From Goniomonas avonlea (taxonomy: Eukaryota; Cryptophyceae; Goniomonadida; Goniomonadaceae): 12,503 nucleotides of DNA. A program made the position numbers and the translations under genes. The notes below the pieces were generated by a model, which was not told where the DNA came from, made no database searches, and was given only the letters and a program-made list of their open reading frames with translations. The stretch spans positions 1 through 12,503 of the forward strand of contig QUTJ01031530.1 of the NCBI GenBank assembly GCA_003573635.1. The letters run 5' to 3'. How positions within the stretch are numbered: the stretch's first letter is position 1; every line of letters starts with the position of its first letter. This document shows positions 1 to 9,400 of the stretch, in pieces.

Positions 1-211
1 AGAGAGAGAGATTCAGAGAGAGGGGCGGCGGCACTGAGAAAAGAGTGAAATCCCGCATTTGAGTGACCCTTGGAACAACCACGGCTGCAAGGGCCTCCCA
101 CTGTCACAATAGTAGCACCACAGCAAGACTACTAAACTGCTAAACTCTACTCGACTGCAATTGCCACCATCACGATCACTCCAATAAGCGTTTTCATGTG
201 CATCAAAGTAC

Positions 212-264
212 CTTCCTCGTTGGTTGAGGCAACCTGGCGAGACGTGGTCGGCTTTCGATGTCGG
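212..264 (-). CDS. Polymerase exon 9 (tentative): RKPTTSRQV segment
   Basis: After a 48-bp intron (312-265), the joined frame reads RHRKPTTSRQVASTNEE, comparable to the basic stretch plus STSkevL of A-family polymerases at this point. Proposed donor is GTACTT at 211. Intron size fits the other short introns of this gene, but conservation is brief and the 3' limit is a guess. Bases 1-211 show no exon I could support. Confidence 0.35.
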
Positions 265-2795
265 CTGCAGGGACAACATCAATGAAACGCCTGATCGAGA
301 CCACAGATGTACCTGTCTACACGTTCATTGGACTTTTGGAGCGGCATCTGGAGTCTAAGCTCTTCGAAAAGCACGCTGGCCACTTGCTGAGGGCTGGTGA
401 GCAGGAGGGGGTGCCCTAAGAGTGCCGTTGCTTCCGTGTCCAACACCTCAAGCCGACTCTGCAGGAACAACGGGTTGAATGTCGCCCAACAGAGTCAGGG
501 GGCGAGGAAAAAAAATGTTGTTGCTGCGGGAAGTCCACACTGGAACCAAAAAACCAAAAAACAAGCGATCGGACTAAATCAAGAAGGAGAAAACAGCTTG
601 GCTCGGGGGTTTTTGTTGTTCGGACTGAAAATCCCGCGAACATAGGCAACGGCACTACAGCAGGCGACTCTCCAAGGCGAGCTCTAGCACGACGACACAC
701 CCTGATGGATTCCTTATGCCGGAGAAGTCTATCGCGGGCGAATCCAATGCCATCGACTTCCATACGAGCCAACAACGGAACTGCGAGGTAGTCAAGCACC
801 GGCACGAGTCATCGATACAGGGGGGGGGGGGCGACAGCCCTAACTGGTTACACAGTTTCAAAAAGAAGTTCTCGTCGTTGATTACAAACGGATAATGATC
901 ATCATCTTAATCGATTACAAAACTGTGGAGGGCAACATGCACATTGAGGGCCACAGTTGTGCTGTGAGGTAGTCAAGCACCGGCACGAGTCATCGATACC
1001 AGGGGGGGGGGGCGACAGCCCTAACTGGTTACACAGTTTCAAAAAGAAGTTCTCGTCGTTGATTACAAGCGGATGATGATCATAATCTCAATTGATTACA
1101 AAAGTATAGTCTCACCAAGGGGCATCTCCACTTGCTCGTAGGCATCCCAGATCCCCTGCATTGCAATACTTAGCGCCGCACACGAAATTTGGAGTCAGCA
1201 CCTGAGAAACAAGGGCGGCGCTGAGTGTGTCGAAGATCTTGCCAGAGAGTTCGAGGTCCTGTGTTGGTCCGTTCAGACACGGTCATTCAAGCCATAATTG
1301 GCGTGATGTGCGAGGCACAGGTGGTGGGCCGGGCTTTCCCTCGAGCAGGCGTGAGGGAGGGAGGGAGAGAGAGTGAGTGCAGGTGGCTTGCCTGAAAAAA
1401 CTGGGCCACGGGCGCGACAGGAGCCGCCGGGTCAGTGTTTCCATCCGGGAGGGCATCCTCCTGCTGCAGATGGCGGGACACTAAACTATCATAGCTGTAG
1501 CAACCTGCCGCGGGGTCGAGCAACCAAGCTGATTGAAGTCAGCACATCAACACAAAGCGACAAAACACTCACAGGCGAGACGAACGCAGTGTAGCGAACT
1601 GATATCGTCATCTGCGTGAAGTTGCTCAGAAGAACCGGAGATGAAAGAGTCACGCTCACCTGCGGCGCACGCTCGACACAAGGTGACAATCACTTGTTGA
1701 GCATCTGCGGGAGAATCTCAGCAGCTCAGCAAAATCTCAGCAGTATCGGGCACCATAGCATATTTTGGGCTGTTCTGAAAGGCAAAAATCAAGCGCAGCG
1801 CCCAATCTATCCGTGGACGACCACCCATGGTGGATTCCATTCTCGAGAGGCAGGTAAAATTTGCCACCCCCTTCGTCACAGCCAGGAAGGAAAATGCCGA
1901 GCCCAATGGGGGCACCCGAATCTGCACATGCGGTTCCTGCAGCTTTCTTGGACAACGGCCGAAAATTTGTGTACATTCCTTTGAAGAATATTCCACTGAA
2001 CCAAGAAGTGAGACTGGAAGGTGTCAGAAGCGTGACTCACAGCGCGACACTTTCGCAGCCGGACGCTCGCTCCAGAAACCGATCAAAGGCGCGCCGGGAC
2101 TCCCCCAGGTTTTTCGAGCACTGTGAAATCTGAGAAGATAGTGGGGCTTGAACTGGAACAACTGGGTTGGAGCGCCCTTTCTTGGTTTGACGATCAGTTT
2201 GTGTCGACGCGCCACTGTCTTTGCCAGATTCAGGACGAACACGCTTCTCTGCTCGAGCTTTGGGCGAGAGAAGTTTTGAGTTCGATTTTGAGTTCGATTT
2301 TGAAGAAGTATTGGCTGAAACTTTTGGAGTTACAAATGGATTGGGAATTGGCACTCGAGAAGAATACATCTTGTCTTGTCCCGGAGAAGCCGGAGGTTCA
2401 GACTTGGAAGCTGCAAGAGAGAAACGAGCAGGAACGGTTTGTTTCGAAGAAAACGCGCTAGTTTGGGAGGAAGAGTCCCCCGGCACGACTGAGCCAACCT
2501 GTGACTGTGTCCGTGACACATCCCTGTGGGCTGCGCTTCGATGTTCTTCTGAACTTGACACCGAAGCAGAGAAGCGCGGTTCCTGTTGCAGTTGTGTTCC
2601 GAACTCACGGCGACTTCGGTCTTGTTCTACCCCTGCTCCATGGGGAGGAGACTCCCTCGCAAGCGTCAAGAAGGACGAAAACTGGAGATTCCCAAGCGGT
2701 GGGATGGGGATCAGACCCTTCCACTGCCGCCTCGGAACACGGGTAAACTCTCGAGGATCTGGTGGAGCAACTGACCAAACCAATTTCTTTGTCAT
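212..2795 (-). CDS. POLQ: DNA polymerase theta/nu-like (A family), 5' part of gene, 9 exons, incomplete at left edge
   Basis: Nine minus-strand exons (2795-2041, 1995-1754, 1704-1573, 1528-1392, 1258-1202, 1155-1116, 780-701, 458-313, 264-212) join with matching phases into about 547 residues. Seen: a Ser/Lys/Pro-rich stretch (1-252), a degenerate exonuclease fold with IGLGIFLPG and KFYLPLENG, then LASWLLDP, LVSRHLQQE, EQVEMPLVPLLARMEVDGIG and SPQQVASVLFEELRLQMP. These follow the order found in A-family polymerases just before the palm, and the last motifs resemble theta and nu most. The family carries out theta-mediated end joining or translesion synthesis in the nucleus (family knowledge). 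No exonuclease DxE motif is visible, as expected for theta/nu. Palm motifs A, B and C would lie to the left of base 1. No helicase is seen; since another gene starts close upstream, this may be a stand-alone polymerase (POLN-like) rather than a full POLQ. Symbol tentative. Confidence 0.8.
313..458 (-). CDS. Polymerase exon 8: thumb-entry helices
   Basis: Starts at CTGCAG|AGT and reads SRLEVLDTEATALLGHPLLL, then TSPQQVASVLFEELRLQMP. This matches the le..a..laG..f...Sp.Qla.vLFeelkl element that opens the polymerase thumb. Proposed donor GACAG|GTACAT (phase 2); the frame otherwise stops at a TGA near 279. Confidence 0.75.
701..780 (-). CDS. Polymerase exon 7: PLLARMEVDGIGF
   Basis: An 80-nt exon encoding PLLARMEVDGIGFARDRLL and the start of the next helix. 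The ME-x-x-GI(G)F element follows EMPLV in A-family enzymes, and the GIGF variant is typical of theta. The acceptor CTCGCAG follows CTTGAC. The donor AGG|GTGTGT is phase 0. Confidence 0.75.
781..923 (-). repeat. Intronic direct repeat, copy A (181-bp period)
   Basis: About 143 bp, nearly identical to 962-1104, inside polymerase intron 6 (1115-781). On the plus strand it holds a run of 12 G. On the minus strand it ends in CTTGACTACCTCGCAG, the acceptor actually used for exon 7. Confidence 0.9.
962..1104 (-). repeat. Intronic direct repeat, copy B with decoy acceptor
   Basis: Second copy, offset 181 bp, with 11 G and a CTACCTCACAG acceptor-like end. A 43-bp unique segment (919-961) lies between this copy's end and the other copy. 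That segment has length 1 modulo 3 and would break the frame if spliced in as an exon. Confidence 0.9.
1116..1155 (-). CDS. Polymerase exon 6: micro-exon ending EQVEMPL
   Basis: A 40-nt exon between a 46-bp intron (1201-1156) and the GTGAGA donor. It encodes GIWDAYEQVEMPL plus one base that completes a Val codon with exon 7, rebuilding the family motif EMPLVPLLARME. The perfect junction is good evidence for the exon even though it is tiny. Confidence 0.65.
1202..1258 (-). CDS. Polymerase exon 5: helix DLELSGKIFDTLSAALVSQ
   Basis: A 57-nt, 19-codon, phase-0 exon after a 133-bp intron. It encodes the helix that precedes the EMPL motif in A-family polymerases. Its donor (CAG|GTGCTG) is weak, but reading on hits an in-frame TGA. 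Confidence 0.55.
1392..1528 (-). CDS. Polymerase exon 4: WLLDP and LVSRHL motifs
   Basis: Preceded by a 44-bp intron (1572-1529) with GTGAGT donor, CTGAC motif and CAG acceptor. It encodes ASWLLDP followed by DSLVSRHLQQE, the most recognisable theta/nu signature in the window, then a Pro/Ala-rich loop. The exon appears to end in CAG before GCAAGC, giving a GC-AG intron; an upstream GTGGCC is a weaker alternative donor. Confidence 0.7.
1573..1704 (-). CDS. Polymerase exon 3: exonuclease-like domain, DAQQVIVTL to VRLAS
   Basis: Follows a 49-bp intron (1753-1705). The split codon G|AT gives KICYDAQQVI, like the K-x-C/Y-x-A-K helix of the theta exonuclease-like domain. The frame derived from this side and the one derived backwards from WLLDP agree, which supports both splice sites. 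The middle is a loop rich in Ser, Asp and Gly. The donor is GTGAGT. Confidence 0.65.
1754..1995 (-). CDS. Polymerase exon 2: vestigial 3'-5' exonuclease core
   Basis: Joined to exon 1 across a 45-bp intron (2040-1996, GTGAGT...TTCAG, internal CTGAC), restoring the same frame. It encodes the strands IGLGIFLPG and KFYLPLENG that match the lvGlsfa/ayYlPl core of the A-family exonuclease domain, ending at KICYD. The acidic DxE that binds metal in active exonucleases is not present. Ends phase 1 at GTGCCC. Confidence 0.65.
2041..2795 (-). CDS. Polymerase exon 1: Ser-rich disordered N-terminal region
   Basis: This encodes residues 1-251 plus two bases. ATG at 2795 is the first ATG in a frame that opens after a TAG near 2898. 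The protein is low in hydrophobics and rich in Ser, Lys, Pro and Gln, with a (SKSN)2 repeat from a 12-bp duplication, so it should be disordered, like the central linker of POLQ. The end (RAFDRFLERASGCESVAL) becomes helical and leads into the exonuclease-like domain. The donor GTGAGT overlaps an in-frame TGA, so without splicing the frame stops here. Alternative start: an acceptor CTGTCAG near 2839 would make this an internal exon. Confidence 0.6.
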
Positions 2796-3107
2796 AAAGA
2801 TCTCAGACTTTAGCGCATGACCGCGCTTCCAGGTCTCTGACAGCAAAGCAAAACACTTCGGCCAAAGCTTCCCGCCACCAACAACAACAGCAAGAAGTGC
2901 CTAACGGCATGCTGCTCATACAGCGGTAAGGCTCGCCTGATTTTCCAAATTTCCAATTAAAATTACAGTTAGCGGTCCACGTTATCGGATACCACTGGAT
3001 CGCGTGTTGACACGCCCTTTCAAAATCAGACCCACCCTTGGGCCCTCCTCCCAGCGCCGCCGCCGCTGCAACCGACAACAAGCAAGGCGACACCGCCTCC
3101 TGTGCCA
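2796..3107. promoter_or_regulatory. Divergent intergenic region with putative core promoters
   Basis: About 312 bp between the polymerase ATG (minus, 2795) and the EF-hand gene ATG (plus, 3108). It includes an AT-rich patch at 2940-2968 with CCAAT at 2953-2957. The plus frame is open back to 2973, encoding a Pro-rich stretch, so translation could begin, or an exon could be spliced, upstream of 3108. The promoter role is inferred from layout only. Confidence 0.35.
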
Positions 3108-3473
3108 ATGGACCAAATGTACACGGCACCCACCGCTACAATTAGCCCAGTAGACCTCGAGCTGCGAGCGTTGTTTGCGGTTTTTGATTGCGATCGGCGA
3201 GGTGTGATATCGAGCTCACGGCTGCAGGGCGCCCTTGCTGACTTCGGATACACCGAGGAGGAGGCTCAGTCCGTCGTGATGGCATTGGACGACCACGTTT
3301 GTTGGGAGCTCTTTGCTGCTGCTTTTCACCGCACCATCGGCGCAGCAAAAGACCAAAGTTCCCAACTGAGCCCGAAGAGCATCGCAGCCCCCCCGACGCG
3401 TTTCCAGCTGTTGATTGATCTGGAGGAGGCGCAGGAGACAGTCAAGATTCTTCAGCGGGAACTTCAGGAGATG
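3108..3473 (+). CDS. Exon 1: EF-hand-like domain and coiled-coil-like tail
   Basis: First ATG of an open frame, with G at +4. It encodes LFAVFDCDRRGVISSSRLQG: loop residues D1, D3, G6, I8 fit an EF-hand, but position 12 is Arg rather than Glu, so calcium binding is doubtful. A second half-motif (VVMALDDHVCWELFAAAF) is shortened. The tail LLIDLEEAQETVKILQREL has heptad spacing. It ends phase 0 at ATG|GTATGC; reading on stops within nine codons. Confidence 0.7.
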
Positions 3474-6400
3474 GTATGCGCAGCACCGGTTTCACAATGA
3501 ATCCACTGCACCACTCTCACGAGATGGCCCATCTTCTTCTGTCCGTCCCTGCATGGCCAACCCTCTTTCTGTCGTCTGCTAGCGTTCTGGCGTTCGTCCG
3601 CTCTGTTGACGAGTGGATATATTGGGACTTGAGCGACTAGCCCAACACAGCCACAGTCACAAACACAATCGCACCACACCGCGCAACACTATCGAATCAG
3701 GGCCAACATGTGGGCGTTGCTCGTGCTTCGCACCCCGACGTCACCATGGATCATCTACCAGTCATTGCAACGACAACCTGGTAAGTCTGTTTCCCTTTGC
3801 CGCACTTCAACCGGAATCAGGGAAGTAGGGAAGTGTGACTGTAATGTCATGATTCATTATTTTCTGTCCCGACTCGAATTATCGTTGCGCTATGCCCTGC
3901 CTCCCCCCCCCAATATTGCGATGATGTTCGTTAGACATAGGTGGCGCGAAGTCTGCTGGCTACTCACTGGCAGTGTTGTAAATATTTGAGAGATCCCTCA
4001 TCAATGCTAGACGGGCGTTGAATGTCACGGTAAGGCAGAGCCGATCTGACTTGCATTGTGCAGCGACGAAGAGCCAGACGGGGGGGCAGGTGCCGGTGCG
4101 GATGGCGCTGACACAAAACTGGTGCATTTTCGTTTTCGACCTGCGTGTGTACATGATGCAGTCATTGCCCACTGGCAGTGTGTGAGAGAGGCGATGTGCG
4201 CGTGGGTGCGTGCGTGCGTGCGTGCGTGCGTGTCTGTGTGTGTGTGTGTGCTTGTGTGCGTGCATTGTGTGTGCGTGTTGCTTCTGTACGTGTGTGTGCC
4301 CGTGTGTTCGTGCGTGTGCGTGTGCATGTGTGCATTTTGTGTGCGTGCGTGCTAGTCTTATGTGCGCCAGTCTTACGTTGGTGCAGGTCTTTGCACGCCG
4401 GGGGGGCGCTGGCGGGAAAGCGGATGTCGAAGCGGCCATGTGCGTCTTTGTGCTTGTTCCTGTCTCGATGGGGCGACTGGCTGCGATCCAATGCGATACT
4501 ATCCATGAGAAGCGACCGGTATCACGGACATGATATCGCGGACACCAATGCGATGATGTGTTGATGTCCAATGCGATACTATCCATGAGAAGCGACCCGT
4601 ATCACGGACGCGCTTCCAGTCGAGACGATTTAGCAGCGACCCGTATCACGTCAGTCCGTGTTAATTGTCTCTGTCTGACAGGAAGCGCGTCGAGGACGGC
4701 TTCGACCGTCGCAACGACGATCACCTCCGGGACGTCTTCAACAGATTCAAGGAGACCACGGGCGACAACAGGGGCTTCCTGACAATGGAGAGGTTTCCCG
4801 AGGCGCTCACTGCTGCCAGCGCGCGTTGGCACCTCGAACCAGATGCTAACTTGCTCGAGCTGGACGTCAATAACGACTCCCGCATTGATGAGTCCGAGTT
4901 TCTGCATGCCAGCAAGAAAGCAGACACTGTGCAGCGGTGGGCGCAGACCCTCCCGCTTGCTGGCATTCTTGCTGACGCATTGGCGTTTGTCCCTGGCGGT
5001 GACCCTCTTGACTCCCTGATCAAGCTCTCAGAAGACAGGGTGGATGCTGCACTGGAGGCCATTGCCCGTGGTCTGAGGCGTGTGGTGCTGGAGGCGAAGC
5101 GGTCGCTCGAGACGGCGTACACCATGAAAAACAAGCAAACTGAAGCTGCCAGCAATAAGTTCACCGTGTTCACGCTGGATGGGGGCACAATTCGAGATTT
5201 TCACCTTGGTCTTGAGAACCGCATTGGTGCGAACACGATGTGCAAGTCTGTCTCTTGCTGTTCCCCAGTCTGTTTGTGAACAGTGTGACTGAATACGATC
5301 CGAGTCATATTACCGACAATTGTACGTGGTTTTTCCGATTGCCTCACACTAGATGTGCGACAGGCTCCCCCAGCCTGGAGTTTTTGAAGACCATGGAGTT
5401 GGAACACTGCCATAAGTATGGTGCAGAGATCGACTTTAGAACAAGCAACTACAACCTGTCCACAACGCCAAGCGACGAGTGGCATTTTATGGCTGGCACC
5501 CGCAAGCTGTCGGATGCACAGAAGGAGCACGGCCGTGAGATGCCTAGCATCGAAGAGTTGGTGCAGCGGAAGGTGTCAGTGGACGCGGAGCTCACCAGGG
5601 AGGAAATCATGATGCTTGTCATGTACACCGGCCCAATGGTTCGCCTCCCTACTCCCTCTCAGCGAACTCACCCCCCCCCCCCGTAGTTTCAGGTGTACAA
5701 CACTATCCTGCGGCGGTACCCTCTCGCCGAGTACAACGACTTCAAGGACGGAAACAACCTGTTCACAACTTCAATTTTCGTGTTGGTCTCTGCTGTGCAA
5801 AAGGTTCCGACATTTTCGATTCAAACTTTGAGTTTTCTGTCACTTGAGTAATTCATGAACATGTGTCGCTGCCTCAGTGTCGCGAATCCACACACGTTAA
5901 CCGCACACCTCAATGGCTGTCAACTGCTTTGGTGCCGCGCACTCAAACCCTTCAGTTGGCCGCATGCACGAGGCTGCCGGAGGGCTTGCAGCTCTACCGC
6001 GGGCTGGGTGGTCTCGCGGAGTTGCCAGACCAGTTCCACAAGGTCAACCCGGCCACTGGCTCAAGGGGATACCTCGAGTTCGGGTTCATGTCCACGACTG
6101 CCAACAAGTCCATCGCGATGCAGTACAGTGGAGTGAAGGAAGGGAAACCAAGGGCGATGGTGATGGTTATTGAACCCAACGCTGTGGACCGAGGTGCCAG
6201 CCTCAAAGAGTTCTCGCAGTGAGTCACGCCTACCGAACCGGCACTGTCCTCGTTCCACTTTTGGCCTTAAGTTTGCAACTGGATTTGTACTGTTTATCGG
6301 CCATGAATGATTCTGCACCGATCAAAATCTTACTTGTCGAAATCGTCAGATCAGTTAACCAATCTGATGGCTGGGTGCCTTGTTTTAGAAAAGTTGGTCC

Positions 6401-9400
6401 AGGTGGACCATGCACTGTCACCATCCTTCATTTCCACCTTACCCCTGTCACGATCGTTCATTCACTGCTGTCACTGTCTCCGCATCACCGTTTACTATGG
6501 TCATTCGCCGCTGGTGTCATCTTCCACTCTCGCCCCTGTCCTCCCCCTCCTCCGATTGCCACCCTGCTGCACCCACTGACCTCATTCGTCATCCATGCCC
6601 CGCACCCCGCCGAGCTGGCCTTGGTCCGTAACCTCGTGGGTGACAGGTATCCTCGTGAAGACGAGTACCTGTACTTGCCGTCCTCCTTTGTGCAGCCCAA
6701 CGGCGAGCCCCAAGTCAAGTGGGAGAGTGGCGGTGTGGTCACAATGTGCGTTGCGCAGCGAAACAGCTCTGACCCCTGCCACATGCAACCGTGCATTGTT
6801 CGGTCACCCACCCCTTAGCCGTGGGACGGTTCTGTGGAGCCCGACCAGCGCTTCGCATCGACATCTGTGGTGGCGGCGGGATGTAGATGCCCAATGTCAT
6901 GTCATGTCATGTCATGGCATGTCAATGTCATGCCATGTCATGTTGGCAGCAGTGTCGCCATACAGTGCATGTGGAAGGAGTGGGAGCGGCGTGCGAGTAC
7001 AATAGTAATGAGAGTCTGCACAAGTGGGAGCGGCGTGCGCGTGTCTTGGTGCGAGTACAATGGTAATGAGAGTCTGCACACAGTGCGCGGGCAAGACAGC
7101 CCCCTGACACATCTACCACCCAGCGTGCCTGTGCGGGTGAGCGTCAACCTCAAGATGGACAGGGTTGACGGACTCCTTGGCAAGAAAAAGGCCATGCACT
7201 TGGCTGCGTTCAGGTGCACTCTGGATGATTTGAGGAGGGAACTGGACCGACTCCTCGACGGACCAGAGTTGAAAAGTCTGGCCGAAACAATTACTGCGGA
7301 GCTCGTGTCATTCCGGAAGGACGAGGTTCTGGGGTCAGTCATGGGAGACTGCAAGAATGTTCTCAAGCAGCATGAGGCCAAGCTTGCCAGCGACTTCACT
7401 AGTGACCTGATTTTCCGGTCTCTAGTGGGTCAAATGCTTGACGTCACGCAGTGGGCCAAGGAGAAGGTCCAGATGCTCTTGAGATTGGAGTCTTCGCAAC
7501 TCTTCTGCTGTTGCTACCAAGGGTGGGGCTCGACGCCTCTCTTCTCTTTGCCATTGTCGGAGGTGCACGGTATGTTCGTGGCTGAGCTTCAGGACAAGTT
7601 TCGGCGCGCAGCGGGTGACCCGAACGAGAAGAGAGAACTGGCACTGCAGCTGCTGCAGTCCAAGGGTCTTATCCAAAGTGCACACGAGTGCACAGCATCA
7701 GAGACCCGGCTTATGGAAGCCGTTTACACGGGATGGAGCCCTAACGACTTCGATGCACTCGTTGCGGCCGGCGCTGACGTGACTGATGTCACCAAACGTG
7801 GCGTTCACTACGCAGTCTCCAATGGGCAGCTCCACCTTGTGGACACGCTGATTGCTCACCGGGCCGACGTTTCTTTCGCCAACAAGGTAGATGCGCTTGG
7901 ACACGCAATTCAGGCTTTGGCGAGATGTTGTTGCAAGCTGACAGACACACAATGCGTGATTTCACGAGTCGCATATGACCAACAGCACCACAGGGACCCG
8001 AACCCCGTATCACCCCACTTGTGTTGAACATCTGATTAACCGATGGTCTTTCCTAACTCGTGTCTCCTTGAAGGAAGGCGTAACAGCTGTTATGTTGGCG
8101 GCAGAAGGTGGCTTCACAGGAACTGTCACCTCCCTACTCAAGGCCAAGGGCGATGCATCTGCTGCTGACCAGGTGCCTCAACTGCGGAGAGGGTTGACCA
8201 TGCTAGAGTCTGTTGGCACCTGGCCAACGTTTCGAGCCGAGCGCATATTGGACGGATCCTCGTTTGACTGGCCCTGCTCCAGCTTGCTAGCTGTTCCATG
8301 TTGGATATTGACCATGTGCCTGTTCTCGTTGGCCCGTTGCCTTTTGCGCATGCTGTCAAGTCAAGTGGGAGACGGAGCTGTCAATTCAGTGGGGGACGGA
8401 GCGGCCTAGCTTGTGTGTGCCCCCACCTGCGTAGATTGTGGTTTTGACCGCCCGCCCTGACGCGTTACTGGTCGCAGGATGGCCGAACCGCGCTCATGCT
8501 GGCGGCCCAAGGTGGGCAGTCTGAAATCGCGAGCAAACTGCTGCAGGCCGGAGCGAACGTTGCGGCTGCTGACGAAGTGAGTCCGGGGTCTGTGTGTGCT
8601 GTGCGAGTTTGGCTTTGAGTCTGTAGGTCCCACGGTTGGAACCGTTGCGTCCTCCAGATGTGTTCACACTGTAGTCGCTGACTGAACCGACCGTCGCCGA
8701 CACATGATGCTTGACCTCGCCCGCCCTGACGCGCTTCTGGCATCAGAATGGCTTGACCGCGCTCATGCTGGCGGCCCAAGGTGGGCACGCTGTACTTGTG
8801 AGGAACCTCCTGGAGGCCGGGGCGAACGCTGCGGGCGCTGACAAGGTGTGTTCCATGTGTTGTGTGCGACTGTTGGCTTGTCGTCCTCGCAGAACCTTCA
8901 ACGAGTGCAATTCTAGTTTCAAGGCATAAAATCACAGGCCGAGTGCCCAGTAACACAAGCAAACTGAGAACACCATCTTGTGAGGCTGTGTGTGGAGGAA
9001 GCCCGCCTGTCTGTGTCACCTGGTCCGATTGTGCCGACCCTTCTCGTTGCAGCATGGCCGGACCGCGCTCATGTTTGCGGCCAAAGGTGGGCACACTGAA
9101 ATTGCCAGCAAACTCATGGAGGCCGGGGCGAACGCTGCGGCTGCTGACACAGTGAGTCCTGGGCCTGTGTGTTGTGTACGACCTGTGGTTTCCTTGCCCT
9201 CGTCGAGAAAACTTCAAGTAGTGCGTGGCCTCTGAGAACACCATCTTGTGAGGCTGTGTGTGGAGGAAGCCCGCCTGTCTGTGTCACCTGGTCCGATTGT
9301 GCCGACCCTTCTCGTTGCAGCATGGCTGGACCGCGCTCATGTTTGCGGTTGAAGGTGGGCACACTGAAATTGCCAGCAAACTCATCGAGGCCGGGGCGAA

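Noticed and set aside
801-808. GGCACGAG resembling a cDNA library adaptor (also near 982)
   Set aside because: No restriction-site context, and it is embedded in a longer genomic repeat; coincidence.
919-961. 43-bp segment between the intron repeats as a cassette exon
   Set aside because: Its length is 1 modulo 3 while both neighbours need phase 1, and its translation does not fit the polymerase family.
2221-2820. 199-codon plus-strand open frame
   Set aside because: It begins at a TTG, has erratic composition, and lies opposite the Ser-rich polymerase exon, which chains into a recognisable protein.
3613-3989. Short plus-strand frames in intron 1
   Set aside because: No recognisable protein, poor composition and no splice logic linking them to the neighbouring exons.
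4025-4586. Minus-strand His/Thr-rich open frames
   Set aside because: They are the complement of the GT/TGCG microsatellite.
6219-6818. 199-codon plus-strand frame over exon 7
   Set aside because: It contains exon 7's YPREDEYLYLP in frame, but its start lies in a pyrimidine-rich intron; splicing from exon 6 explains the coding part.
8465-9244. Long minus-strand frame opposite ankyrin exons (also 10233-11060)
   Set aside because: Openness comes from the GC-rich repeated exons on the other strand; it runs through intron and exon alike and shows no domain.
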